From Bifidobacterium stellenboschense (GTDB lineage Bacteria > Actinomycetota > Actinomycetes > Actinomycetales > Bifidobacteriaceae), in contig NZ_JGZP01000017.1 of assembly GCF_000741785.1 (NCBI RefSeq), forward strand, positions 1 to 52,527: a DNA stretch of 52,527 bases, given 5' to 3'. Both the position numbers and the translations under genes were made by a program. Of the stretch, positions 1 through 8,794 are shown one piece after another. Position 1 is the stretch's first letter, and each line of letters begins with the position of its first letter. The notes beneath the pieces were generated by a model. The model worked only from the letters and a program-made list of their open reading frames with translations. It was not told the origin of the DNA and did no database searches.

Positions 1-384
1 GGAGTGGCGATCGGCGCCGGCATGATCGCGGTCGGCTTCGCCGCCGCTCCCCTGTTCTCGCCGGACGCGGCCGTCCAGTCGCTGATCGTCGTCGGCATGG
101 TCACGCAGGGCGTGTTCCTGCCGTTGTGTGGATGGATGTGGGCGCTCGACGGCATCCTCATCGGCGCCGGCGACTACCGCTATCTGGCCGCGACGTGCGG
201 CGCGACCGCCGTCGCGTACCTGCTCGCGCTCGCCGGCGTCGGCGCGCTCGCCGGTACGGCGGCGTTCGACGCGCCGGCCGCGCGCATGGTCGCGTTGTGG
301 GCGGTGCTGAACGTCGTGTTCATCGGATTGCGCGCGACGTTCAACGGAATCCGCGCGCACGGCGACGCGTGGATGGGTGATTGA
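1..384 (+). CDS. MATE family efflux transporter, C-terminal part
   Basis: The frame is open from the first base, so only the last 127 codons of the gene are present and its start lies outside the window. The fragment is very hydrophobic, with about three or four membrane segments. It carries the stretch DGILIGAGDYRYL, which resembles the 'DGxLxGxGD' loop of MATE (DinF-like) multidrug exporters of the cytoplasmic membrane. It ends in TGA four bases before the end of the convergent glnD gene. Substrate cannot be told. The family call rests on this loop, the hydrophobicity and the location next to glnD. Confidence 0.8.
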   Translation, partial: GVAIGAGMIAVGFAAAPLFSPDAAVQSLIVVGMVTQGVFLPLCGWMWALDGILIGAGDYRYLAATCGATAVAYLLALAGVGALAGTAAFDAPAARMVALWAVLNVVFIGLRATFNGIRAHGDAWMGD

Positions 385-388
385 GCGG

Positions 389-2278
389 CTACAGGTGATA
401 GCGGGTGGCGGCGACCATCTGCTTGACGAGGGTCTCGCGCCACGTGCTCCAGCCGTATTTCTTCGTGATGGCCTCCTCGGAGGTCGCGCCGAGCGAGGAG
501 CCGTCCGCACGCGTCAGATCGTAGAGCATGTCGAGCAGCATCGGATCATGGCGCAGACGGTTCGCGAGGTCGGAGCCGGTGTTCGGATCGTTCGGATTGC
601 GGCCGGTCGCGAACTCGCTCAACGTGAGATGCTCGCGCACCAGCAGCGTCACCATGCGGATCGTGTCCGCGTCGTAGCCCATGCGCTTCAGGATCACCGG
701 CGCGTGGCGCGCGCCCTCCGCCGCATGGTCGGCGACGCCGGGGCGCTTGCCGATGTCGTGCAGGATGCCGGCGAGCAATAGTGCCGTGTAGTGCGCGTCA
801 TCGTATTGCGGCACGCGGGTGCCCGCGCCGTCCACGACGCCCGCGGACCGGCCTTCGCGGTCCGCGGCCGACGGGAATCCGATGTCGCGCGTCAGGCGCG
901 AGACGACCTCCACGGAATGACGGTCGATCGTGTAGCGGTGCGCCGCCGACACCGACGGACGATTGCGGATGCCCAGCCATTCCGGCATCCACTTGCCGGG
1001 GATGTCGTCGAAGTCGATCTCCTCCCACACGCGAATCAGCTCGGGGCCGGACGCGAGCAACCGCACGAACAGGTCGCGCGTCGTCGCATCCCACCGGTTG
1101 CTGTGGATCGGGCAGCGACGCAGATTCTCCAACGTGCCCGGATTGATCGGCAGTCCGCGCTGCGCCGCGGCGAGCGCGACGCGCAGCGCGAGCGAGGCGT
1201 CGCGCGACGGGTCGACGCCGGGCGCGAGCACGATCTCATGCTCGTGGACGGCCACGCCGGGCGCGACCACATCGAATTTCGGCGCCTCACGACGGCCGCC
1301 GGCACGTTGCGACATCATCTGGAAGAACGCGAACCGCGGCTTCTCGTGCGTGAGCGAATGTTCGGCGCGGGAGGCGGTCGAGTCGAGCGAGAACGCGATG
1401 CGACGGCCGATGCGCGCGAGCAGCGTCTGCAGGTCGTCGATCGACTTCGCCTCGCGCTCGCCGCCCGCGGGCAGGGTCGGATCGGCGAGGCCGAGCATCG
1501 CGGCGACCTTGTCCTGATAACGCACGAGCAGCAGGTTCGTGTCCTTGTTCGCGACGAGGTGGATGCAGTCGCGCACGTCGAGCAGCCGGTCGACCGCGTC
1601 GTCGTAGGCGCCGTGCGGACGGTCGGCGAGCCAGGAGACGGCGAGCGCGGAGACGAGCACCGAGTCGCGCAGGCCGCCGCGCGCCTCCTTGATGTCCGGC
1701 TGGTTGATGTATTGGAGGCGGCCGAACTCGTCGAGGCGGCTCGTGGCGGAGCCGAGCAGTTCGGGCAGGCGTTTGCGCGCGGCCTTGCGCCAGCGTTCGA
1801 GGATCGAATCGGCGGTGGTTTTGATGAGGTCGATGTCGCCGGCGACGGGCTCCACGTCGAGCCATCCCATCGCGGCGGGCAGATCATGGTCGGTCACGGA
1901 TTCGCATTGCTGGCGGGTGCGCACCGAATGGTCGAGGTCGAGGCCGGAATCCCACAGCGGGTACCAGAGCTTGTTGGCGAGCTCGTTGAGATGCGCGTCG
2001 TTGAGGGCGTGCGGATCGTAGATGAGGACGAGGTCGAGGTCGGAGCTGGGGCCGATCTGGCCGCGGGCGAGCGAGCCGACGGCGGCGAGGCCGATGCCGC
2101 GGTCCGGCACGTCGAAGTCGACGTCCGCCTTCGCCTCGTCCCACAGGCGCGTCAGGCAGTCCAACGCCAGTTCGGTGCGTTCCCGGCGTTTCTTGGCGCC
2201 GTCGCGGTAGACGCCGTCCGCGTCCGGCTGGCTCATCGCCATGAATCGTTGCTTGAGACCATCGACCGCCGATGCCAT
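389..2278 (-). CDS. glnD: GlnD, PII uridylyl/adenylyltransferase, short form without ACT domains
   Basis: Predicted enzyme that nucleotidylates and denucleotidylates the PII protein in response to nitrogen status. I chose the ATG at 2278 (MASAVDG) because AAGGAG lies about 9 bases upstream. The frame stays open 30 codons further, but that part is a repeat element. The protein is 629 residues. Residues 68-85 hold the nucleotidyltransferase motif (GSLARGQ...SSDLDL), and an HD hydrolase domain carries HD at about 507-508. The protein ends about 120 residues after the HD motif. The two C-terminal ACT domains of the ~890-residue enterobacterial enzyme are therefore absent. The target glnB lies just upstream, after a terminator. 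Confidence 0.9.
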   Translation of the reverse strand: MASAVDGLKQRFMAMSQPDADGVYRDGAKKRRERTELALDCLTRLWDEAKADVDFDVPDRGIGLAAVGSLARGQIGPSSDLDLVLIYDPHALNDAHLNELANKLWYPLWDSGLDLDHSVRTRQQCESVTDHDLPAAMGWLDVEPVAGDIDLIKTTADSILERWRKAARKRLPELLGSATSRLDEFGRLQYINQPDIKEARGGLRDSVLVSALAVSWLADRPHGAYDDAVDRLLDVRDCIHLVANKDTNLLLVRYQDKVAAMLGLADPTLPAGGEREAKSIDDLQTLLARIGRRIAFSLDSTASRAEHSLTHEKPRFAFFQMMSQRAGGRREAPKFDVVAPGVAVHEHEIVLAPGVDPSRDASLALRVALAAAQRGLPINPGTLENLRRCPIHSNRWDATTRDLFVRLLASGPELIRVWEEIDFDDIPGKWMPEWLGIRNRPSVSAAHRYTIDRHSVEVVSRLTRDIGFPSAADREGRSAGVVDGAGTRVPQYDDAHYTALLLAGILHDIGKRPGVADHAAEGARHAPVILKRMGYDADTIRMVTLLVREHLTLSEFATGRNPNDPNTGSDLANRLRHDPMLLDMLYDLTRADGSSLGATSEEAITKKYGWSTWRETLVKQMVAATRYHL

Positions 2279-2359
2279 TTCGCGTGTGCTCCTTGTTGCG
2301 TTCTTCGCGCCTTCCTCTGATGAGGGAGGTGGCCGCCGAAGGCGGACGGAGGGAGAGAC

Positions 2360-2400
2360 CTCCCCCACCCGCTTCGCGGGAGCCCCCTCCAGAGGGGGCC
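2360..2400 (+). repeat. 40-bp palindromic repeat, copy 1
   Basis: This block has two small palindromes, CCCGCTTCGCGGG and CCCCCTCCAGAGGGGG. It is nearly identical to 23898-23940 (opcA-pgl gap), differing mainly by an AT inserted in the second loop. It lies directly upstream of glnD and is read through by the extended, non-genuine form of the glnD frame. Confidence 0.75.
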
Positions 2401-2450
2401 GGGTTGTTGCCGACTCCGGCGGACCCCTTCAGAGGAGCCGGGTATGAGCG

Positions 2451-2492
2451 TATAAGAAAATCCCCGCACGGCTTTGGGGGCGGCGTGCGGGG
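2451..2492 (-). terminator. Rho-independent terminator after glnB
   Basis: The inverted repeat CCCCGCAC / GTGCGGGG (2462-2469 and 2485-2492) is followed on the minus strand by ATTTTCTTA. It lies downstream of glnB and should end the amtB-glnB transcript before glnD. Confidence 0.75.
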
Positions 2493-2600
2493 ACCTTTGT
2501 CTATTTGATGGCCCAACCCCTCCCGGCGGTCAGTGAACGATACGAGCCGGGAGGAGAAGGACGTCTGTGATGATCGGACCGGATGGGACCGGCCGACCGG

Positions 2601-4227
<1,627 letters not shown>

Positions 4228-4347
4228 GTCTACCTCCCTCTCTTTCACATCTTCGCTCCGTCGCGCGGGCGGAGTCGTTCGTTCTTTCGTCGTCCCCCTT
4301 ATGGGGGCTAACGGTTCGATAGTGAACGCCCGGATGGTTTTCGTTTC

Positions 4348-4373
4348 GTTACGGCAGGTTACGCGATTGTTAA
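4348..4373 (-). promoter_or_regulatory. Candidate nitrogen-control operator upstream of amtB
   Basis: On the plus strand GTTA starts at 4348, 4358 and 4369, giving three boxes spaced 10 and 11 bases. The minus strand reads TAAC-n7-TAAC-n6-TAAC. This resembles the half-site spacing of actinobacterial GlnR operators. It lies about 120-145 bases upstream of the amtB start. The regulator is not in the window, so the assignment is inferred from motif and position only. Confidence 0.4.
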
Positions 4374-4438
4374 TCGCCGACGGGCCTCCGGGAGTGCGTG
4401 ACGCGGCGGAGCGCGGCGGTTTTCCGCCGGAAACGCGA

Positions 4439-4475
4439 AGGTCCCGAATCATGTTTCCAACATGATTCGGGACCT
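4439..4475. other. Perfect 17-bp stem hairpin between amtB and ftsY
   Basis: AGGTCCCGAATCATGTT and its exact complement are separated by the three bases TCC. There is no obvious T-run on either side. It could be the ftsY terminator, since it lies 180 bases past the ftsY stop, or an mRNA-processing structure. Confidence 0.6.
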
Positions 4476-4551
4476 GTGTCGCGGGTGCCGTGCGAGGCGC
4501 GGCGGTTCACGATGCGGACTTCGCGGGGTTCACTGGCGTATGCGGGCCGCC

Positions 4552-4611
4552 GTGACCACGCTTAGTCAGCTGTGACCACGCTTAGTCAGTGATGACCACC
4601 CTCAGTCAGCC
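4552..4611 (+). repeat. Three tandem 20-bp repeats
   Basis: Units start at 4552, 4572 and 4592 and share TGACCACGCTTAGTCAG or TGACCACCCTCAGTCAG. The third unit runs directly into the palindromic element at 4594-4641, so the tandem array looks like reiteration of the head of that element. Confidence 0.8.
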
Positions 4612-4641
4612 GAAGGCTGACAGCTCCCGCCAGCGGGAGCG
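4594..4641 (+). repeat. Dispersed palindromic repeat, copy A
   Basis: Layout: GACCACCCTCAGTCAGC head, a small hairpin (CAGCCGAAGGCTG), then CTCCCGCCAGCGGGAG. It ends 14 bases before the ftsY stop codon. Related copies are at 5623-5673 and 5761-5807 (both in ftsY, opposite orientation) and 16836-16883. Confidence 0.8.
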
Positions 4642-4654
4642 GAGGATGCCGCGG

Positions 4655-5983
4655 TCAGGCGAGGATGCCGTCGACGAAGCCTTCCGGGTCGAAGGGGGCG
4701 AGGTCGTCGGGGCCTTCGCCGAGGCCGACGAGCTTGACCGGCACGCCGAGCTCCTTCTGCACGGAGATCACGATGCCGCCCTTCGCGGAGCCGTCGAGCT
4801 TGGAGAGCACGACGCCGGTGATGCCGATCGCCTCGGCGAACACCTTCGCCTGGGTCATGCCGTTCTGGCCGGTGGTCGCGTCGAGCACGAGCAGCACCTC
4901 GTCCACGGGAAGGTTCTTCTCGGTGACGCGGCGGATCTTGCCGAGCTCGTCCATCAGGTTCGCCTTGTTCTGGAGACGGCCGGCCGTGTCGATGATCAGC
5001 ACGTCGGCGTCCAGCTCCTTGGCCTTGGCGCTCGCCTCGAACGCGACGGACGCCGGGTCTGCGCCGTCCTTGTCGGAGCGGACGACCGGCACGTCGACCT
5101 TCGCGCCCCACGTTTCGAGCTGGTCGGCGGCGGCGGCGCGGAACGTGTCGGCCGCGCCGAGCACGACGCTCTTGCCTTCGGAGACGAACAGGCGGGCGAG
5201 CTTGCCGGCGGTCGTGGTCTTGCCGGTGCCGTTGACGCCCACCATGATGATGACGCCCGGACGGTTCGCGCCCGGCTTGTCCGCGTTGAGACGACGGTCG
5301 GTGTCGCGGCCGACCAGGTCGAGCAGCTTCTCCTTCAGGGCGGCGCGCACCTCGGCCGGATCGGCCTTGCCGGTGACGCGTGCATCGGTGCGCAGTTCGT
5401 CGACGAGCTGTTCGGACGCTTCGGCGCCGACGTCGGCGAGGAGGAGCGTGTCTTCGACGTCCTCCCAATCGGATTCGGAGAGGTTGTCCTTCGCGAGGAT
5501 GTTGAACAGCGCCTTGCCGAACGGATTGCTCGACTTGGCGAGCTTCGCCTTGAGCCGTGCAAGCCTCCCGCCCACCGACTCCGGCGTCTCCACCACCGGT
5601 GCCGGCGCGGACTCGTTGTCCTCGCCCCCGCCGGCGGGGGCTGTCGGCGCAGCAGCCGGACGTGGGGGTGGTCCGGCGCAGCCTCAGCCTCCAGTGCGGA
5701 TTCGGCCTCAGGCGCGGGAACGGATTTGGGAGCCGGCACGGACTCGGGCTCGTTGTCCTCCGCCCCGCCGGCGGGGGCGTGTCGGCAAAGCCGACTGGGG
5801 GTGGTCCGCGGGCCGCCCCGCGGCCTCGGGCTTCGCGCTCTCCGGCAGGTCGCGGCGCGCCTCCCGCTCCTCGATCGTCTTGTCAAGATCGCGCTTGCGC
5901 GACTTGGAGAACCAGACCGCCAACAGAATCAGGACGATCGCGACTACGGCGACGCCGACCATGGCCAATGTATTGCTATCCAT
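4655..5983 (-). CDS. ftsY: FtsY, signal recognition particle receptor, frame broken in the linker
   Basis: GTPase that docks SRP-ribosome complexes at the membrane. From the ATG at 5983 the frame gives a membrane anchor (MDSNTLAMVGVAVVAIVLIL) and a charged segment. From about 5596 to 4655 the same frame gives the complete NG domain: GVNGTGKTT (G1), DTFRAAA, DTAGRLQNK (G3), SKLDGSAKGG (G4) and the terminal FDPEGFVDGIL. Between them the frame has TGA stops at 5708-5710 and 5684-5686. The matching acidic linker (EDNEPESVPAPKSVPAPE) is in another frame. Each frame change falls in a copy of a palindromic repeat. Either the N-terminal part is lost and translation begins near the GTG at 5596, or two base-count errors are present. 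FtsY is normally essential. Confidence 0.85.
5623..5673 (-). repeat. Dispersed palindromic repeat in ftsY, copy D
   Basis: Minus-strand GGACCACCCCC head, then GCCGACAGCCCCCGCCGGCG. It is followed by GAGGACAACGAG, the same bases that follow copy C, so repeat plus flank is duplicated within the ftsY linker. The reading frame must change within this block. Confidence 0.8.
5761..5807 (-). repeat. Dispersed palindromic repeat in ftsY, copy C
   Basis: Minus-strand GGACCACCCCCAGTCGGC, TTT loop, GCCGAC, then CCCCCGCCGGCGGGG. It is close to the copy at 16836-16883 and lies in the ftsY linker. The frame entering it from the membrane anchor does not match the acidic linker frame leaving it. Confidence 0.85.
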
Positions 5984-6026
5984 GACCCCCAGTGTAACGA
6001 TGGCCGTCACCCGCACCGCATACGAA

Positions 6027-6082
6027 ACGGTTCCCTTCCCGACCGTCCACGGAAAACCGTGACCGATCGGGGAGGGAACCGT
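6027..6082. terminator. Long hairpin between rbsK and ftsY
   Basis: Arms beginning ACGGTTCCCT and ending AGGGAACCGT pair over more than 20 bases with few mismatches, around an AAAA loop. It lies after the rbsK stop and 44 bases upstream of the ftsY start, so it should end the ribose transcript. No strong T-run follows. Confidence 0.7.
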
Positions 6083-6101
6083 GAGTATCCCGGAGGGGCG
6101 C

Positions 6102-7100
6102 CTACGCGAACCTCGCGCGGATCTGCTCGGCGGTGCCGTAGGAGGCCTGCGCGCCCAATCCGGTCGCCGCGTACGCGGAGACGTAGGAGGCGAGGCGCGC
6201 GCTGTCCGGCAGGGACCGCCCGGCGGCGAGGCCGGCGAGGATCGTGCCCATGAACGAATCGCCGCAGCCGGTCGTGTCGACCGCGTCGACCTTCACCGGC
6301 GCGATGCGGTGCACGTCGTCGCCGTCGATGACGACCGAACCGTCGCCGCCGAGCGTGACGACCGCCTGCCCGTAGCCGAACCCGTGCATGCGGGCGGCGA
6401 TCGCATTCCAGTCCTCGCCGTCCCAGTCGCCGTCGGCCGGCTCGTCGATGCCGAGCAGCTGCGCCATCTCGTGCTCGTTGACGAGCAGGATGTCGGAGGC
6501 GGCGATCAGCTCGGCGGGCAGTTCCGGCACGAACGGCGAATCGTTGAGCAGCACCTTCAGTCCCGCGTCGTGGCAGAGTTTCGCGCATGCGGTGACGGTC
6601 TCCATCGGCGCTTCGAGGCACAGGCCGAGCACCTTCGCCTCGGTGAGCGCGGCGGCGGAATCCGCGACGTAGGCGGGCGTCACCTTGCCGTTCGAACCGG
6701 CGGAGTAGATGATCGTGTTCTCGCCGCCCGCGTCGACGGCGATCACCGTGGTGCCGGACGGGCCGGGCACGTGCGCGACGTGCGCGGTGTCGACGCCCGC
6801 CTCGCCCAGGTGCGTCAGCAGGAAGTCGGCGTTCGCGTCGTCGCCGACCGCGCCGAACATGCGCACGTTCGCGCCGATACGCGCGGCGGCGGCCGCCTGA
6901 TTGGCGGACTTGCCGCCGGGCAGCAGCGTGAGCGGGCCGCCGTTGACGGTTTCGCCGGGCTGCGGCAGGCGCTGCGTGGTCACCGTGTAGTCGACGTTCA
7001 TCGATCCGATCACGGAGACGAGCGCGTCCGTGGCATCGATGTCGTACAGCAGGTCGAGCGCGGCGGCGTCGGCCGCGGGAGCCTTCACATTGTCGGTCAT
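6102..7100 (-). CDS. rbsK: Ribokinase
   Basis: A 332-residue PfkB-family sugar kinase that would phosphorylate D-ribose to ribose-5-phosphate. It shows the N-terminal substrate motif (GSMNVDYTVTTQRLPQPGET), the glycine motif LLPGGKSANQA and the C-terminal anion-hole/catalytic motif DTTGCGDSFMG. The last has Cys where most members have Ala (DTTGAGD). The ATG follows GAAGGAAAGGATG. It is the last gene of the rbsACBDK order, 49 bases after rbsD. The operon context makes ribose the likely substrate rather than another PfkB sugar. Confidence 0.93.
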   Translation of the reverse strand: MTDNVKAPAADAAALDLLYDIDATDALVSVIGSMNVDYTVTTQRLPQPGETVNGGPLTLLPGGKSANQAAAAARIGANVRMFGAVGDDANADFLLTHLGEAGVDTAHVAHVPGPSGTTVIAVDAGGENTIIYSAGSNGKVTPAYVADSAAALTEAKVLGLCLEAPMETVTACAKLCHDAGLKVLLNDSPFVPELPAELIAASDILLVNEHEMAQLLGIDEPADGDWDGEDWNAIAARMHGFGYGQAVVTLGGDGSVVIDGDDVHRIAPVKVDAVDTTGCGDSFMGTILAGLAAGRSLPDSARLASYVSAYAATGLGAQASYGTAEQIRARFA

Positions 7101-7149
7101 GTCGTCATCCTTTCCTTCTCGCGCGTGTGTGCGTTCGTGCGGCGGACGG

Positions 7150-7545
7150 TCAGAACGGGACGCCGCAGCGGAAGATCACGTTCGCGTAGGGCGTGGTCTC
7201 GCCGGTGCGGATCACGAAGCGCACGCCTTCGACGTTCGCCTTGAATCCTTCGTCGCCATCGTGAGGCACGTAGCTGAGCGGAACCTCGAAGCGATCCTTG
7301 ACCCATTGCTCGGCGACGGTGCCGCGCGCCTCCTCGGCCATGAGGCCCTCCTCGAGCACGAGTTCGCCCTTGAGCGCGTCGAGCACCTCCTCGAAGGTGG
7401 GCACGCCGAGCACGACGGCGAGGTCGATGATCTCGATGCCCGGCTGGACGGGCAGGCCGGCGTCGGAGATGACGAAGCGGTCCTTATGGCGCAGGCCTGC
7501 GAGCGCGTGGGCGAGTTGGGCGTTGATGATGCCGTGGGTGAGCAT
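7150..7545 (-). CDS. rbsD: D-ribose pyranase
   Basis: A 131-residue RbsD protein, close to the usual ~139. In this family it speeds conversion of beta-pyranose ribose toward the furanose form that ribokinase uses. Matching landmarks are HGIINAQLAHALAGLRHKD, SDAGLPV, GVPTFEEVL and the C-terminal IRTGETTPYANVIF. The ATG follows CAGGAGAACCACC. It lies between rbsB and rbsK in the ribose operon. Confidence 0.95.
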   Translation of the reverse strand: MLTHGIINAQLAHALAGLRHKDRFVISDAGLPVQPGIEIIDLAVVLGVPTFEEVLDALKGELVLEEGLMAEEARGTVAEQWVKDRFEVPLSYVPHDGDEGFKANVEGVRFVIRTGETTPYANVIFRCGVPF

Positions 7546-7599
7546 GGTGGTTCTCCTGTTCTTCCTCGAACTGGTGATGGGATGAATCGACGGGTCGCG

Positions 7600-8553
7600 T
7601 CACTGGAAGTCGGCGACGTTCTCCTTGGTGACGGTCTTCACCTCGATGGATTCGGTCTTCTCGACGCTTTCGCCCTTGATGGCCTTGACCGCCGCCTCGA
7701 CAGCCTTCTTGCCGAGCTCCTTCGGCTGCTGGGCGATCGTGCCGACCATGGTGCCGGAGTTCACGGCCTTGAGGCCGTCCTCGGTGCCGTCGAAGCCGAA
7801 GATCTTCACGTCCTTGCCGGCCTTGGCGCCGAGGGACTGGACGGCGCCGAGCGCCATCTCGTCGTTCTCCGCGTAGATGCCGACCACGTCGGGGTTGGAC
7901 TGCAGCAGGTTGGTGGTCACGTTGAGGGCTTCGGCGCGGTCGAAGTTCGCGGTCTGCTCGGCCACGACCTTGATGCCGGAGTACTTCTTGATCTGCTTCT
8001 TGAAGCCGTCGCCGCGGTCGCGCGTGGAGGCGGCGCCCGGCGTGCCCTGCAGGATGATGACGTCGCCCTTCTCGCCAATCGCCTTGGCGAGCTCGTCGGC
8101 GGCCTGGGCGCCGCCTGCCACGTTGTCGGAGGCGATGTGGCTGGTCACTTCCTCGCCGGTGACGGCGCGGTCGACGGAGATGACGGGCAGGTTGGAGCTG
8201 AGCAGCGGGGCGACGGCCGGGGAGGCGGCGTCGGAGTCGACCGGGTTGATGATGACGGCCTTCGCGCCCTGCGACTGCGCGTTCTGCGCCTGGTTCTGCT
8301 GGGTGGCGGAATCGTTCTGCGCGTCGGAGACCATGAGCTCGACGCCGAGGTCCTTCGCGGCCTCCTGGGCGCCGTCGCGCAGATCGACGAAGAACGGGTT
8401 GTTGAGCGTGGAGACGAGCAGGGCGACCTTGTCGCCGGAGGCGGACGAGGAGCCGCCGCAGGCCGCGGTGCCGATCATCATGGTGCCGGCGCACACGATG
8501 GCGAGCGCGGCGCGGACGGTCTTCTTGAAGGCGGGGTTGGAGATGAACATCAT
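7600..8553 (-). CDS. rbsB: Ribose ABC transporter substrate-binding lipoprotein
   Basis: A 317-residue periplasmic-binding-protein-1 family receptor. The N-terminus has a basic region, a hydrophobic core and the lipobox GTAAC followed by GGSSSASG, so it should be lipid-anchored outside the membrane. The core has VALLVSTLNNPFF, IINPVDSDAASPA, SVDRAVTGEEV and GIYAENDEMALGA, all typical of RbsB-like ribose receptors. Two ATGs are adjacent (8553 and 8550). A 241-base non-coding spacer separates it from rbsC, which is unusual within the operon and may allow separate expression. Confidence 0.93.
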   Translation of the reverse strand: MMFISNPAFKKTVRAALAIVCAGTMMIGTAACGGSSSASGDKVALLVSTLNNPFFVDLRDGAQEAAKDLGVELMVSDAQNDSATQQNQAQNAQSQGAKAVIINPVDSDAASPAVAPLLSSNLPVISVDRAVTGEEVTSHIASDNVAGGAQAADELAKAIGEKGDVIILQGTPGAASTRDRGDGFKKQIKKYSGIKVVAEQTANFDRAEALNVTTNLLQSNPDVVGIYAENDEMALGAVQSLGAKAGKDVKIFGFDGTEDGLKAVNSGTMVGTIAQQPKELGKKAVEAAVKAIKGESVEKTESIEVKTVTKENVADFQ

Positions 8554-8794
8554 TGTCTTCTTTCTCTTGTGGGTTGAGTTGTGGGTGTGGGTTGGAGTGA
8601 GTTGGAGTGAGTGGGTTGGTTGGGTTACTGCTTCGTTGCGGTTTGTCGTCGGGTTGGTTGGGTTGGTTTGATTGTGGTCGGTCGGCGGCGGCCGCGGATG
8701 CGGATGGAATCCGCACGGCCGCCGCTTCCCGGGGAGGAAGGAAGGGAAAAGGGAAGTGCGTTGTCGTCCGGGGCGATCGGCAATCGGCGGGCGA
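8554..8794 (-). other. Spacer between rbsC and rbsB: CA-rich leader and hairpin
   Basis: No gene seen. Bases 8562-8670 are built of CCAAC/CACTC-like words on the transcribed strand, so the RNA should be almost unfolded. Next to rbsC, 8685-8725 forms a stable hairpin (GCGGCGGCCG / CGGCCGCCGC with an inner GCGGAT-GGA-ATCCGC). The hairpin could stop or protect the rbsAC part, and the unstructured leader could favour rbsB translation. Confidence 0.5.

Noticed and set aside
2279..2368. 30 extra N-terminal residues of GlnD
   Set aside because: This part encodes the palindromic repeat, and a good ribosome binding site precedes the ATG at 2278.
5600..5810. Programmed ribosomal frameshifting in ftsY
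   Set aside because: No slippery heptamer with a suitable downstream structure was recognised, and two opposite shifts in close succession would be needed.
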